From: Akkermansia sp.
Lineage (GTDB): Bacteria; Verrucomicrobiota; Verrucomicrobiia; Verrucomicrobiales; Akkermansiaceae
Length of the DNA stretch: 64,000 nt
NCBI RefSeq assembly: GCF_020860705.1
Contig: NZ_JAJBTT010000036.1
Coordinates: forward strand, 1 to 64,000
Reading direction: 5' to 3'
Shown here: positions 52,884-61,431 of the stretch, in pieces
Layout: every line of letters starts with the position of its first letter
Numbering within the stretch: the stretch's first letter is position 1
The notes under the pieces: generated by a model
Database searches by the model: none
What the model was told of the DNA's origin: nothing
Seen by the model: the letters and a program-made list of their open reading frames with translations, nothing else
Translations under genes and position numbers: made by a program

Positions 52884-54670
52884 CGGACAAGAAGAACCAG
52901 CCTGAGGCGAACACGCGCATTTCCTGGTCATGGCTCCGCATGGCGCTGAGCCTGCGTGAAAAAGTCAAGCTGGGGGACAAGCAGGTCATCTTCATCTGGG
53001 CGGTCGTCGTCGGCGCGCTGGGCGCCTTGACGGCCCTTGTCTTTGAAATGGGGGTGGAACTGGTGCAGGACCTCCTGACGGGCCGCACCAGCTACAAGCA
53101 GATCCAGGTCTTCCAGGAAATGGCCAGCCAGGACTGGGCCTGGTGCATCTTCGTCCCGGCAGCGGGCGGTCTGCTGGCGGGCCTCACCCTTCTCTTCACC
53201 CACCGCTTTGTTCCGGCCAAGGCGACGGAATACATGGAAGCCGTGGCGCTGGGCAATGGCTACGTGCCCCCCAAGCCCAGCCTGCTGCGCGCCCTGTCCG
53301 CCGTTTTTTCCGTGGGGTCCGGCGCCTCCATCGGCCGTGAAGGCCCGCTGGTGCAGGCCGCCGCCGTGGCAGGATCCGCCCTGGGGCGCTTTTTCCATCT
53401 TTCCGCTCCGCGTCTGCGCCTGGTCGTTGCGTGCGCGGCGGCCTCCGGCATGTCCTCCGCCTTTCACACGCCCCTGGCCGGCGGCCTGTTTGTGAGTGAA
53501 ATCGTCCTGGGCGCCCTGACCATTGATTTCCTGGCCCCCCTGCTGGTGGCCAGCTGCGCGGGGTACTTCACCATGGGCCTGTTCCATGAACCGTCCCCCA
53601 TCTACCAGCTCCAGCAGGAGGTTTCCCTGACGGGCAACCAGCATGTGCTCTGGTGCGTTCTGCTGGGGGCCCTGGCCTCCCTGGTCGCCAGTTTCTGGCT
53701 GATGATCCTTAAAAAATCGCGCCAGTACCTGAACGGGAAACGCCAGTGGCTGCCCGTGCGCCTGATGGCCGCGGGCATGCTGGTGGGCGTCATCGCCATT
53801 TTTTACCCGGAAATCGTGGGCAATGGTAAAAATATCATCACCTCCCTCATTCATTATGAATTTGACGCCACGAGGGCAAGCATCCTGCTGTTCCTGAAAA
53901 TCTTCACCGTCGCCATCGTTTTCGGCGTGGGGACGGTCGGGGGCGCCCTGACGCCCAGCCTGACCATCGGCAGCGTCTGCGGCTTCCTGTTCAGCACGGC
54001 GCTCACCCAGATGGGCGTGCCGGGGGACCATGCCATCGCCTATTCCCTGGTGGGCATGGCCGCCTTCTTCACCACGGCGGCCAACGCCCCCATCACCTCC
54101 CTGGTGCTGGTGGTGGAATTCACCATGGCCGGGCACATGATGTTCCCCCTGATCATTGGCGTTCTGGTCTCCTACGGCATGGCGAGGCTGACCAAGGCCC
54201 AGTCCATGTATCATGACTCACTGGCCTTCGGGCCCAGAAGCACCTTTGACAAACCCCTGTCCCAGGTGCAGCTCCAGGACGTGGCACGCAAGGATCCGCC
54301 CGTCGTCCACCCCCTGGACAAATTCGGCACGATTGCCTCCATGCTCATTAAGAACCCGGCCCAGCCGATCTTCGTCACCTCCCCGGCGGGCAAATACCTG
54401 GGCAGCGTGGTGGCGGAAGACGTGGCGGCCTTCGCCCGCAACAAGGAACTGGCCCAGGCCGTCCTGGCCATGGACGTGCTGCGCAGCGACATGCCCACCC
54501 TGCCCGCGGACATGCACCTTCCGGAAGCCCTGGGCATCTTCTCCCGCCCCCACTGCGCGGAGTCCCTGGCGCTGGTGAATCCGAACAACGACCTGCTGCT
54601 GGGAGTCGTCAACAAGACGGACCTCTATCTGGTGCTCTCCGAAATCATGCGTAGGGAGAAACTGCAATAA
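52880..54670 (+). CDS. ClC-type chloride transporter with CBS domains
   Basis: Inner-membrane ClC chloride channel or Cl-/H+ antiporter. 596 residues. Conserved motifs: GSGASIGREGPLVQ with the gating Glu at residue 154, the N-terminal helical bundle from ~35, and GTVGGALTPSLTIGSVCGF in the second half. The C-terminal ~140 residues (from ~460) form a pair of CBS-like domains (FGTIASMLIKNPAQPIFV, HLPEALGIFSRPHCAESLALV) that bind nucleotides. The first selectivity motif has Ser-Gly-Ala in place of the common GSGIPE. Coupled by overlap to an EIIA-type gene. Confidence 0.94.
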   Translation: MTDKKNQPEANTRISWSWLRMALSLREKVKLGDKQVIFIWAVVVGALGALTALVFEMGVELVQDLLTGRTSYKQIQVFQEMASQDWAWCIFVPAAGGLLAGLTLLFTHRFVPAKATEYMEAVALGNGYVPPKPSLLRALSAVFSVGSGASIGREGPLVQAAAVAGSALGRFFHLSAPRLRLVVACAAASGMSSAFHTPLAGGLFVSEIVLGALTIDFLAPLLVASCAGYFTMGLFHEPSPIYQLQQEVSLTGNQHVLWCVLLGALASLVASFWLMILKKSRQYLNGKRQWLPVRLMAAGMLVGVIAIFYPEIVGNGKNIITSLIHYEFDATRASILLFLKIFTVAIVFGVGTVGGALTPSLTIGSVCGFLFSTALTQMGVPGDHAIAYSLVGMAAFFTTAANAPITSLVLVVEFTMAGHMMFPLIIGVLVSYGMARLTKAQSMYHDSLAFGPRSTFDKPLSQVQLQDVARKDPPVVHPLDKFGTIASMLIKNPAQPIFVTSPAGKYLGSVVAEDVAAFARNKELAQAVLAMDVLRSDMPTLPADMHLPEALGIFSRPHCAESLALVNPNNDLLLGVVNKTDLYLVLSEIMRREKLQ

Positions 54671-54682
54671 AGGCCCCCTCTG

Positions 54683-54704
54683 TCCGGAACCGGTCCGGAT
54701 TTTT
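54683..54704 (+). terminator. Probable terminator after the ClC gene
   Basis: TCCGGA, a 5-base loop, and TCCGGA again, followed by five T, 12 bases after the stop codon. The last bases form part of a second symmetric motif, CGGATT-TTTG-AATCCG at 54696-54711. Confidence 0.6.
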
Positions 54705-55124
54705 GAATCCGCCGGAGAAGCGGAAGGATTGAAGCAGGAATGGGCAGGGTTAATTGTCAATGTTAATAGTTAAGAGTTAATGGTTAAGAGTTAAGAGTGG
54801 ACTGTGTGATCTGGGTAAACTGGCGACCCGGAAGGTCAGGCGGTCAAGAGGTTCCCGGCCATGAGAAGGAATTTTCCGGAAACTCTCCGTATTAAATAAC
54901 AGCTGGTTTTCGCCTCCGGCCCTTGGGAATGAGGGGCTCCCGCCCCTCATCACACTCTCCACACTCCACTATGAGTTAAAAATTGATAGGTAATAGTAAC
55001 TCCACTCAACAGCCTATCCGGAAAACGCAGGAAACGTTTCCCTCATTTCTCCCGCGGCATTGCCCCGTCCCTACCGTGGGACGCGCCTGAAGAAGCATTT
55101 TTTTCACCTTTCTTTTAATACATA
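54705..55124. other. Non-coding stretch with simple repeats and hairpin
   Basis: About 420 bases with no credible gene. Contents: a degenerate run of GTTAA units (54749-54797, such as GTTAATAGTTAAGAGTTAA), a perfect 9-bp hairpin (ATGAGGGGC / GCCCCTCAT) at 54929-54950, and a second GAGTTAAAAA-type patch near 54970. It lies directly upstream of the transposase-linked repeat. Confidence 0.5.
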
Positions 55125-55150
55125 GGGGTCAGGTTAAAAATAACAACAGG
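55125..55150 (+). repeat. Left transposase-associated repeat
   Basis: A 26-base element, GGGGTCAGGTTAAAAATAAC through CAACAGG, lies 35 bases before the transposase start codon. It matches 24 of 26 bases of the element at 57367-57392. Such REP-like elements are typically found flanking or near REP-associated tyrosine transposases. Confidence 0.75.
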
Positions 55151-55185
55151 CTTGTATTTTTACTCTCATCCGGTACGCTTCCGGC

Positions 55186-56196
55186 ATGAGCCGGACCCTG
55201 AGAATAGAATACCCCGGAGCGGTCTACCACGTACAGAGCGAAGGCAACCGGGGGGACGCCATTTATCTGGATGACGAAGACAGGGAAACCTTTCTGCGCA
55301 CCTTCCAGGAAGCCGCCCGCAGAAGCGGCTGGACCGTGTATGCCTATGCGCTGATGGCCAACCACTACCATATTCTTTTCCAGACCGCGCGCGCCAATCT
55401 GGTTGACGGCATGAAATGGCTCCAGACCGCCTACACCCAGCGTTTTAACGCGCGCCACCGCATGAGGGGCCACTTGTTTGCAGGCAGATACCACGCCATG
55501 GTGGTGGAAGCGGAGAACGCCCACTATTTTTCCACCATCATTGATTACATCCACTTAAACCCGGCCCGCTCCGGCCTGGCGCGCCGCCACACGTTCCTTT
55601 CCGGCTGCAAATGGACCAGCCTGCCCGCATGGCTGGACGCGCCCGCCAAAAGGCCCAAATGGATTCATCCGGAGCGCGGCCTCGTCTGCTTTGGCTGTGA
55701 TGATACGGAGGACGGCCGCCAGAAATACCTCAACCACCTGATGGGCCGCTTTGAAGCGGAACGCATGGATGAACGCTCCCTGCTCCCGGCCGGCCACGTG
55801 GGCCCCGGCACCGTCCAGCGGGGGTGGTGCTACGGGTCCAGCGCCTTCCGCGCCAGGCTGGTGAGCGAGCTTCCCCGTCTGGCGCGCAGAAAACCTGTCA
55901 CAACGGGCATCCGCGCCTTGGAAATAGGGGAATACCAGGCGGAAATCATTGTGAAAAACGGACTGAAAGCATTCGGCCTGTCAGAAGAAGACCTGCTCGT
56001 CACGCCCTACAGCCACCCGTCCAAGCTCATCATCGCCCTGGCCGTCCGGCAAAGCACTCTGGTTCCGTACGCCTGGATCAGCAACCGTCTGCACATGGGC
56101 ATCTCCAAATCCATGGGAACCCTGCTCCACCGTGCCAAGAAAATGGCGGAAACGGATCTGAAAACACGGGCATGGATTGAACGGCTGACCGCCTGA
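55186..56196 (+). CDS. REP-associated tyrosine transposase (IS200/Y1 family)
   Basis: A 336-residue Y1 transposase of the RAYT group, a single-strand DNA endonuclease that acts on palindromic REP elements. Start: MSRTLRIEYPGAVYHVQSEGN, typical of RAYTs. The HUH metal motif is NHYHILF, and the catalytic Tyr is in YIHLNPARSGL. AYTQRFNARHRMRGHLFAGRYHAMVVE lies between. The C-terminal ~150 residues contain a DnaA/HTH-like helical region (KLIIALAVRQSTLVPYAWISNRLHMGISKSMGTLLHR). The gene appears intact. Matching repeats lie at 55125-55150 and 57367-57423. Confidence 0.9.
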   Translation: MSRTLRIEYPGAVYHVQSEGNRGDAIYLDDEDRETFLRTFQEAARRSGWTVYAYALMANHYHILFQTARANLVDGMKWLQTAYTQRFNARHRMRGHLFAGRYHAMVVEAENAHYFSTIIDYIHLNPARSGLARRHTFLSGCKWTSLPAWLDAPAKRPKWIHPERGLVCFGCDDTEDGRQKYLNHLMGRFEAERMDERSLLPAGHVGPGTVQRGWCYGSSAFRARLVSELPRLARRKPVTTGIRALEIGEYQAEIIVKNGLKAFGLSEEDLLVTPYSHPSKLIIALAVRQSTLVPYAWISNRLHMGISKSMGTLLHRAKKMAETDLKTRAWIERLTA

Positions 56197-56352
56197 CTCC
56201 ATCTTACGGACCGGAGGAACGGAAGGTACTTTTCCTCTTTCCTTCCCGCTTTCCGCCCCTTCCCTTCCATCACCAGGAAAGCGCCGGAGAACGGGGCGCA
56301 TTCCGTGTGGTGGACGAGTCTTGTAATGCCCCCCCTGCCGGAGAGGAAGAAG

Positions 56353-57078
56353 TCACGCCCTGCGCCGGCGCATCAGCAGAGCGGCCAGGCCCAGCATCCC
56401 CATGGATGCCGCGGCCGGCTCGGGAACAACCGCAAAGGCGATAGCCGCAGCGCCGGCCTTCTGGCCGCCGATGTGGAAATCAAGGGTGCTGGCCGTTGCC
56501 TTCCCCGTCCACTTGACCAGGGTAAGCCTTCCATTGGTGAAAGAAGGATCCGGAGAGAATCCGTCCCCGTCCGTTGCCGCATATTCAAAGGCCCCCGTTC
56601 CCCCTGTCATGGTGGTGGCCCCGGGAGCGGCCGCCGTGCTGGAAACAAACATGTAAAACGTCACTGTGTCTCCCACGGACAGGCCTCCCAGTTGAATGGA
56701 GGACGTGGTTGAGCCTCCGGCCCCGGGAGCCATGTAGGAAGACAACGCGCCGGCATCAAAGGAACCGAGGGTGTTGACGAGGTCCGCCATGGCCGCCTTG
56801 TTCTGGTAATAAACGCAGTAAGCCGGGTCTTCTTCTCCGGGAGTAACGGCGGTAATACCCGTGTTAAAAAAATTCCCGCCGCTTTTAACGATTTTAAGCG
56901 TATAAGGAGTATCATTTCCGGAAGCATCCTGCAACGGGAGAATGGCTGCAGTATTGGAAGTGTACTGGTTCATGCCCTCCCTTCCCGTACCATCCTTGTA
57001 CACATCTACAAAAACGGAAGCCGCCTGAGCGAGGGAAAAAGTCCCTCCGGCAATAAGCAGGAATAATGTTTTCTTCAT
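56353..57078 (-). CDS. PEP-CTERM sorting-signal protein
   Basis: A 241-residue exported protein. Signal peptide MKKTLFLLIAGGTFSLAQAA; mature domain with beta-rich segments (TPYTLKIVKSGGNFFNTGI, LTLVKWTGKATASTLDFHIG) of unknown fold; C-terminal PEP-CTERM VVPEPAAASMGMLGLAALLM followed by RRRRA. Its C-terminal tag is close in wording to that of the 46924 gene. Dyad boxes at 57114-57275 lie upstream in the same arrangement as for that gene. It lies between the transposase and the right-hand repeat. Function unknown. Confidence 0.85.
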   Translation of the reverse strand: MKKTLFLLIAGGTFSLAQAASVFVDVYKDGTGREGMNQYTSNTAAILPLQDASGNDTPYTLKIVKSGGNFFNTGITAVTPGEEDPAYCVYYQNKAAMADLVNTLGSFDAGALSSYMAPGAGGSTTSSIQLGGLSVGDTVTFYMFVSSTAAAPGATTMTGGTGAFEYAATDGDGFSPDPSFTNGRLTLVKWTGKATASTLDFHIGGQKAGAAAIAFAVVPEPAAASMGMLGLAALLMRRRRA

Positions 57079-57113
57079 GGTTTTTTGTTATTTTTAACGA
57101 TGGATTCAATGTA

Positions 57114-57275
57114 AGGATTTTGAATCCGGATATCACGCAAGGCATACAAAAAAGATTGCTTATGAAAAATACCCCGCCTATTTGCCACGGACGAATTCCA
57201 TCATGATGGCAACGGCGTTTTCTAATAACTTTTTCTTTTTTATTTCTTCTTTATTGACAACGGATTCAAAATCCG
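57114..57275 (-). promoter_or_regulatory. Paired dyads CGGATT-N3-AATCCG upstream of a second PEP-CTERM gene
   Basis: A perfect dyad CGGATT-CAA-AATCCG lies at 57261-57275 and a one-mismatch copy (A)GGATT-TTG-AATCCG at 57114-57128, centres 147 bases apart. The nearer site is 36 bases before the ATG at 57078 on the minus strand. Perfect box far, imperfect box near, is the same order as upstream of 46924. Probably operators of a common regulator. Confidence 0.55.
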
Positions 57276-57366
57276 CATCCATCAAAAAAGAAACCGAATC
57301 GTCAGGACCACTCTGCGGTTTCCGCCTTCAGGAGTATGGTGCATGAACGGCCGTCCCCTTCTTAAT

Positions 57367-57423
57367 GGGGTCAGTTTAAAAATCACAACAGGTAAAAATA
57401 TTTTCTATTTTCCTGCTGACCCC
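57367..57423 (+). repeat. Right transposase-associated palindromic repeat
   Basis: The element GGGGTCAGTTTAAAAATCAC...CAACAGG (57367-57392) matches the left repeat at 24 of 26 bases, then its ends recur inverted as CCTG-CTGACCCC (57412-57423). The whole can fold as a stem with an internal bulge, a REP-like structure. It lies 2.2 kb from its partner, with the transposase and a PEP-CTERM gene between them, and 115 bases before gdhA. Confidence 0.75.
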
Positions 57424-57537
57424 TGATGCTTTCCCGGGAAAAAAATGATTGCCAGTCAGCGCTGTGGAATGATAAACGGAAAGCGCGTGCGAACCATCGT
57501 GCGCAAAGCGTCAACCCAAATAGATAACAACAGAAAG

Positions 57538-58893
57538 ATGGCACAGACATATTCCCAGCGCGTGCTCGACTTGGTTAAAGCCAAGAACAGCCACGAAAAA
57601 GAATTCATCCAGGCCGTTCAGGAAGTGCTCAACACGATTGAGCCGGTTCTGTCCGCGAATTCCAAGTATGAAGACCACGCGATTCTGGAACGGATCGTGG
57701 AACCGGAAAGAACCATCCTGTTCCGCGTCCCGTGGATTGATGACCAGGGCAAGGTCCAGGTGAACCGCGGCTACCGTGTGGAATTCAACAGCGCCATCGG
57801 GCCGTACAAGGGCGGCCTCCGCTTCCACCCCAGCGTCAACCTCGGCATTCTGAAATTCCTGGGTTTTGAACAGGTTTTCAAGAACTCCCTCACCACCCTG
57901 CCCATGGGCGGCGGCAAAGGCGGTTCCGACTTCGACCCCAAGGGCAAGAGCGACAATGAAGTAATGCGCTTCTGCCAGAGCTTCATGACGGAACTCCAGC
58001 GCCACATTGGCGCGGATACGGACGTTCCCGCCGGGGACATTGGCGTGGGCGGCCGTGAAATCGGCTACCTGTTCGGCCAGTACAAGAGAATCCGCAACGA
58101 ATTCACGGGCGTTCTCACCGGCAAGAGCCTGAACTGGGGCGGCTCCCTCATCCGTCCGGAAGCCACCGGCTACGGCTGCGTGTACTTCGCCCAGAACATG
58201 CTCGCCACCCGCCATGACGATTTGCAGGGCAAGATCTGCCTGGTCTCCGGCTCCGGCAACGTAGCCCAGTATACCGTGGAAAAACTCAATGAGCTGGGCG
58301 CCAAGCCCGTCACGATGTCCGACTCCAACGGCTACATTTACGATCCCGACGGCATTTCCCCGGAAAAGCTGGCCTGGGTCATGGAGCTCAAGAACAAGCG
58401 CCGCGGCCGCATTGCGGAATACGTCAAGCAGTTCCCGAAGGCGCAGTACTTTGAAGGCCAGCGTCCCTGGAGCGTCCCGTGCGACTGCGCCTTCCCCTCC
58501 GCCACCCAGAATGAAATCAACGGAGAAGAAGCCCGCACCCTGATCAAGAACGGCTGTACGCTGGTAGCGGAAGGCGCCAACATGCCTACGGACCTGGAAG
58601 GCATTGAAACCTACCTTGCCGCCAAAATCCTGTACGGCCCGGCCAAGGCCGCCAATGCCGGCGGCGTGGCTACCTCCGGCCTGGAAATGTCCCAGAACAG
58701 CCAGCGCCTTTCCTGGACGCGCGAGGAAGTGGACCACAAGCTGAAGAGCATCATGGCCAACATCCACGCGAACGCCCTGGCCCACGCCCAGGAATATTCC
58801 TCCGACAAATCCTTCACCAACTACGTCACCGGCGCCAACATTGCCGGCTTCGTGAAGGTGGCGGATTCCATGATCGACCAGGGAGTGGTTTGA
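57538..58893 (+). CDS. gdhA: Glutamate dehydrogenase, NADP-type
   Basis: Reversible amination of 2-oxoglutarate to glutamate, the main ammonia-assimilation route at high ammonia. About 451 residues from the ATG at 57538 (MAQTYSQRVLDLVK), chosen over an upstream frame adding an unconserved Arg-rich leader. Substrate motif YKGGLRFHPSVN; catalytic Lys in PMGGGKGGSDFDPKG; GVGGREIGYLFGQYKRI; Rossmann GSGNVAQY; AEGANMPT; and KAANAGGVATSGLEMSQN. Length and GVGGREIGYL fit the hexameric small-type, usually NADP-specific enzyme. Confidence 0.96.
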   Translation: MAQTYSQRVLDLVKAKNSHEKEFIQAVQEVLNTIEPVLSANSKYEDHAILERIVEPERTILFRVPWIDDQGKVQVNRGYRVEFNSAIGPYKGGLRFHPSVNLGILKFLGFEQVFKNSLTTLPMGGGKGGSDFDPKGKSDNEVMRFCQSFMTELQRHIGADTDVPAGDIGVGGREIGYLFGQYKRIRNEFTGVLTGKSLNWGGSLIRPEATGYGCVYFAQNMLATRHDDLQGKICLVSGSGNVAQYTVEKLNELGAKPVTMSDSNGYIYDPDGISPEKLAWVMELKNKRRGRIAEYVKQFPKAQYFEGQRPWSVPCDCAFPSATQNEINGEEARTLIKNGCTLVAEGANMPTDLEGIETYLAAKILYGPAKAANAGGVATSGLEMSQNSQRLSWTREEVDHKLKSIMANIHANALAHAQEYSSDKSFTNYVTGANIAGFVKVADSMIDQGVV

Positions 58894-58936
58894 ACCCTGG
58901 CTTGACACACTTGCTGCCAACGTAAAACACACCAGA

Positions 58937-58964
58937 AAGCGCCGGGTTCGCCCGGCGCTTTTTT
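58937..58964 (+). terminator. Rho-independent terminator of gdhA
   Basis: A perfect 10-bp stem AAGCGCCGGG / CCCGGCGCTT with a TTCG tetraloop and a run of T, 43 bases after the stop codon. Confidence 0.95.
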
Positions 58965-59239
58965 ATTCTTCCAGAGGAGCCTCCGGACAATGAAGGAATT
59001 TTCCTTTCCCTGTTTCATGAAAACCGTCCCACCTTGAATTGGGGAATTCCCGCCCGAACCGGCCGCACAAGGGTCTGGACCATCGTGTCAGAAAATACGA
59101 AATGAATTAACGTTGATTGTGTTTGGCTTTAACATGAGAAGCAGATCCCTGCTCTCCCTGGGTGGACTGAGCCGAGCCTGGCAAGTCCGGCATTGTATGG
59201 AGGAGTTAAAAATAATAGAAATTTGGAGGCGGAATCATC
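58965..59239 (+). other. Intergenic region before the methyltransferase
   Basis: About 275 bases with no gene. A strong Shine-Dalgarno GGAGG (59224-59228) stands 11 bases before the methyltransferase ATG. Another GGAGG at 59200-59204 is not followed by a start. Such canonical SDs are uncommon in front of the other genes of this window. Confidence 0.4.
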
Positions 59240-60025
59240 ATGAAAACCACAAATAAAAATATAGACGGTGGAAAAGCATTTGACTGGGGCAAAACTTCGG
59301 CAGGCTATGCAGCATACCGCGATATTTATCCGCAGGAATTTTACGATAAAATCCTAAGCCGCCGACGATGCGTCAACGGTCAGCATGTACTGGACATAGG
59401 AACGGGAACAGGAGTCCTGCCAAGGAATATGTACCGTTATGGAGCAAAATGGACAGGTACGGATAGTTCGGAAAACCAGATTGAACAGGCAAAAATTCTT
59501 TCAGAAGGCATGGAGATCAATTACTACGCGCTACCTGCTGAAAAGATGGATTTTCCGGACCATTCATTTGATGTAATCACAGCCTGCCAGTGTTTCTGGT
59601 ACTTTGATCACGAGCAAATCATGCCCAAGCTTTTCCGCATGCTCAAACCGGATGGCCGTCTTCTGGTATTATATATGGCGTGGCTGCCCTTTGAAGATGA
59701 AATTGCAGGGGCAAGTGAACAACTTGTCCTGAAATACAATCCCCAGTGGAGCGGTGCGGGAGAAACGGTTCATCCGGTATTGATTCCCGGTTGCTATGAT
59801 AAAAAATTTGAGCTGGCGCATCATGAGGAATATCTATTGAACGTACGTTTCACCCGGGAAAGCTGGAATGGCAGAATGAAGACCTGCCGGGGCATCGGCG
59901 CCTCACTGACGGATGCAGAAGTTGCTGCATGGGAACGGGAGCACGTTAAGCTGCTTGCTGAAATAGCTCCCGCGGAATTCAGCGTTTTACATTACGGAGC
60001 CATTGCTGAACTTAAAAAGAAGTGA
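59240..60025 (+). CDS. SAM-dependent methyltransferase (class I)
   Basis: A 261-residue Rossmann methyltransferase. Motif I LDIGTGTGVLPRNMYRYG, the acidic end of beta 2 TGTDSSENQIEQAK, motif II/III PAEKMDFPDHSFDVITACQCFWYFD, and a KLFRMLKPDGRLLVLYMAW strand fit the ubiE/BioC-like class. The substrate is unknown. Base use (more AT-rich, many AAA/GAA codons) and a canonical GGAGG SD differ from the neighbours gdhA and lpxB, suggesting transfer, perhaps from a gut Firmicute (inference). Confidence 0.85.
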   Translation: MKTTNKNIDGGKAFDWGKTSAGYAAYRDIYPQEFYDKILSRRRCVNGQHVLDIGTGTGVLPRNMYRYGAKWTGTDSSENQIEQAKILSEGMEINYYALPAEKMDFPDHSFDVITACQCFWYFDHEQIMPKLFRMLKPDGRLLVLYMAWLPFEDEIAGASEQLVLKYNPQWSGAGETVHPVLIPGCYDKKFELAHHEEYLLNVRFTRESWNGRMKTCRGIGASLTDAEVAAWEREHVKLLAEIAPAEFSVLHYGAIAELKKK

Positions 60026-60202
60026 ATGCTGCGTTCCCCTTTTTTCTCCCGGACTGCACAATCCGTTATTTCAGGCAGTCCAGGCAGTCAGCGGCACTCC
60101 GGATCCATTCCTCCCGCTAATCAGAATTCTTCCCTTTAAGAAAATGGGGAAGCCGGATTCCCGCCCCCCTCGACAATATCCATCAAAGAAAAATCAGGAA
60201 AA

Positions 60203-61324
60203 TCACTCTTTCAGCAGGCGGCAGACGGCCTGCGCCGCGTGTTCGGCCGCTCCGCCCTGCCCCAGCTTGTCGGAAGCCTGCTTCATTTCCGCCAGCATCC
60301 TATCCCTGTTTTCCGGAACCAGCAGGCGTTCTATTTCCTCAATCACCTTGTCCGGTGTAAAATCAAACTGGACCAGCTCCCTTACGACAGGCTTCTGCGC
60401 CAGAATGTTCACCATGCCGATGAAACGTATCTTGACCAGCATGCGGGCCATCCAATACGTCAGCAGGGGAACCTGGTATACCAGCATGTACGGGAGGCGG
60501 TGCAAGGCTGCCTCCATCGTGGCCGTGCCGGAAGCCACCACGCCCACGGCGGCGCGGTCCATCAGCTCATGGTAACGGCCCACCGTAATATGGAACAGTT
60601 CCGGCGGCATGCCGGCTTTCCGGGCCATACCGCGCATTCTTTCCGCAAGCGCCTCGTTGGAGGCGGCCGTCTCAAAAGACAGTTCCGGACGTTCCCGTGA
60701 AAGGCGCCGAACCACTTCCACAAACACCGGGAAATGCCGGTCAATCTCCCGGTTCCGGCTGCCGGGAAAGAGGCCGATCAGGGACGGCTCCCTGACGTCG
60801 TCCTTCCGGATGGAAGCAATTTCATCCACCAGGGGGTGTCCCACGAACTCCGTTTTCAGCCCGGCCTCCTGGAACAAGGGGGCCTCAAAGGGGAAGATGC
60901 ACATCATCAGGTCCAGCATGCGCACCATCTTGGGAATGCGTCCACGATGCCAGGCCCACACCTGGGGAGAAATAAAATAAACGATTTTGGTATGGGGGCA
61001 GCACTTGCGGACCTTCTCCGCCAGGCGCAGATTGAACCCAGGATAATCGATCAGAAGGAGGCAGTCCGGCTGGTCCTGCCGTATCCGTTCCAGAATGGAC
61101 AAAAAACGCTTCCTGAACCATCCGTATTTCTTGAGCACCTCCACCACGCCGATGACCGCCGCTTCATCCGCCCAGTCCTCCACGCCGGGGCACAACGCAT
61201 GCATGCCGTGGCCGCCCAGCCCCGTGACCTCCATGCCGGGCATCAGGAGCAGCAGATTTTTCAACAGCAGGGCTCCGTGAATATCCCCGCTCTTCTCTCC
61301 TGCTATAATATAAAGCTTCATCAC
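60203..61324 (-). CDS. lpxB: Lipid-A-disaccharide synthase
   Basis: Joins UDP-2,3-diacylglucosamine and lipid X into the lipid A disaccharide at the inner membrane, so the organism makes lipopolysaccharide. 373 residues, normal. Family features: MKLYIIAGEKSGDIHGALLLKNL at the N-terminus, LLIDYPGFNLRLAEKVR, YFISPQVWAWHRGRIPKM (the hallmark ISPQVWAW), FVGHPLVDEI, LFPGSRNREIDRHFPVFVE, and GTATMEAALHRLPYMLVYQ. Divergent from the DedA gene. Confidence 0.97.
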   Translation of the reverse strand: MMKLYIIAGEKSGDIHGALLLKNLLLLMPGMEVTGLGGHGMHALCPGVEDWADEAAVIGVVEVLKKYGWFRKRFLSILERIRQDQPDCLLLIDYPGFNLRLAEKVRKCCPHTKIVYFISPQVWAWHRGRIPKMVRMLDLMMCIFPFEAPLFQEAGLKTEFVGHPLVDEIASIRKDDVREPSLIGLFPGSRNREIDRHFPVFVEVVRRLSRERPELSFETAASNEALAERMRGMARKAGMPPELFHITVGRYHELMDRAAVGVVASGTATMEAALHRLPYMLVYQVPLLTYWMARMLVKIRFIGMVNILAQKPVVRELVQFDFTPDKVIEEIERLLVPENRDRMLAEMKQASDKLGQGGAAEHAAQAVCRLLKE

Positions 61325-61431
61325 TCTCTGCAGCGTCGCGCGCCGTATGCCTTTTTACCTTACCAGCCCCGTTTCCGCGGCGCAATAAAAGACTTTCCTT
61401 TCAAGGATTTTAATGCAAGATACGCGCCGTT

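Noticed and set aside
54749..54797. Possible CRISPR-like or regular repeat array
   Set aside because: The GTTAA units are only a few bases long, uneven and have no spacers; no cas genes are present.
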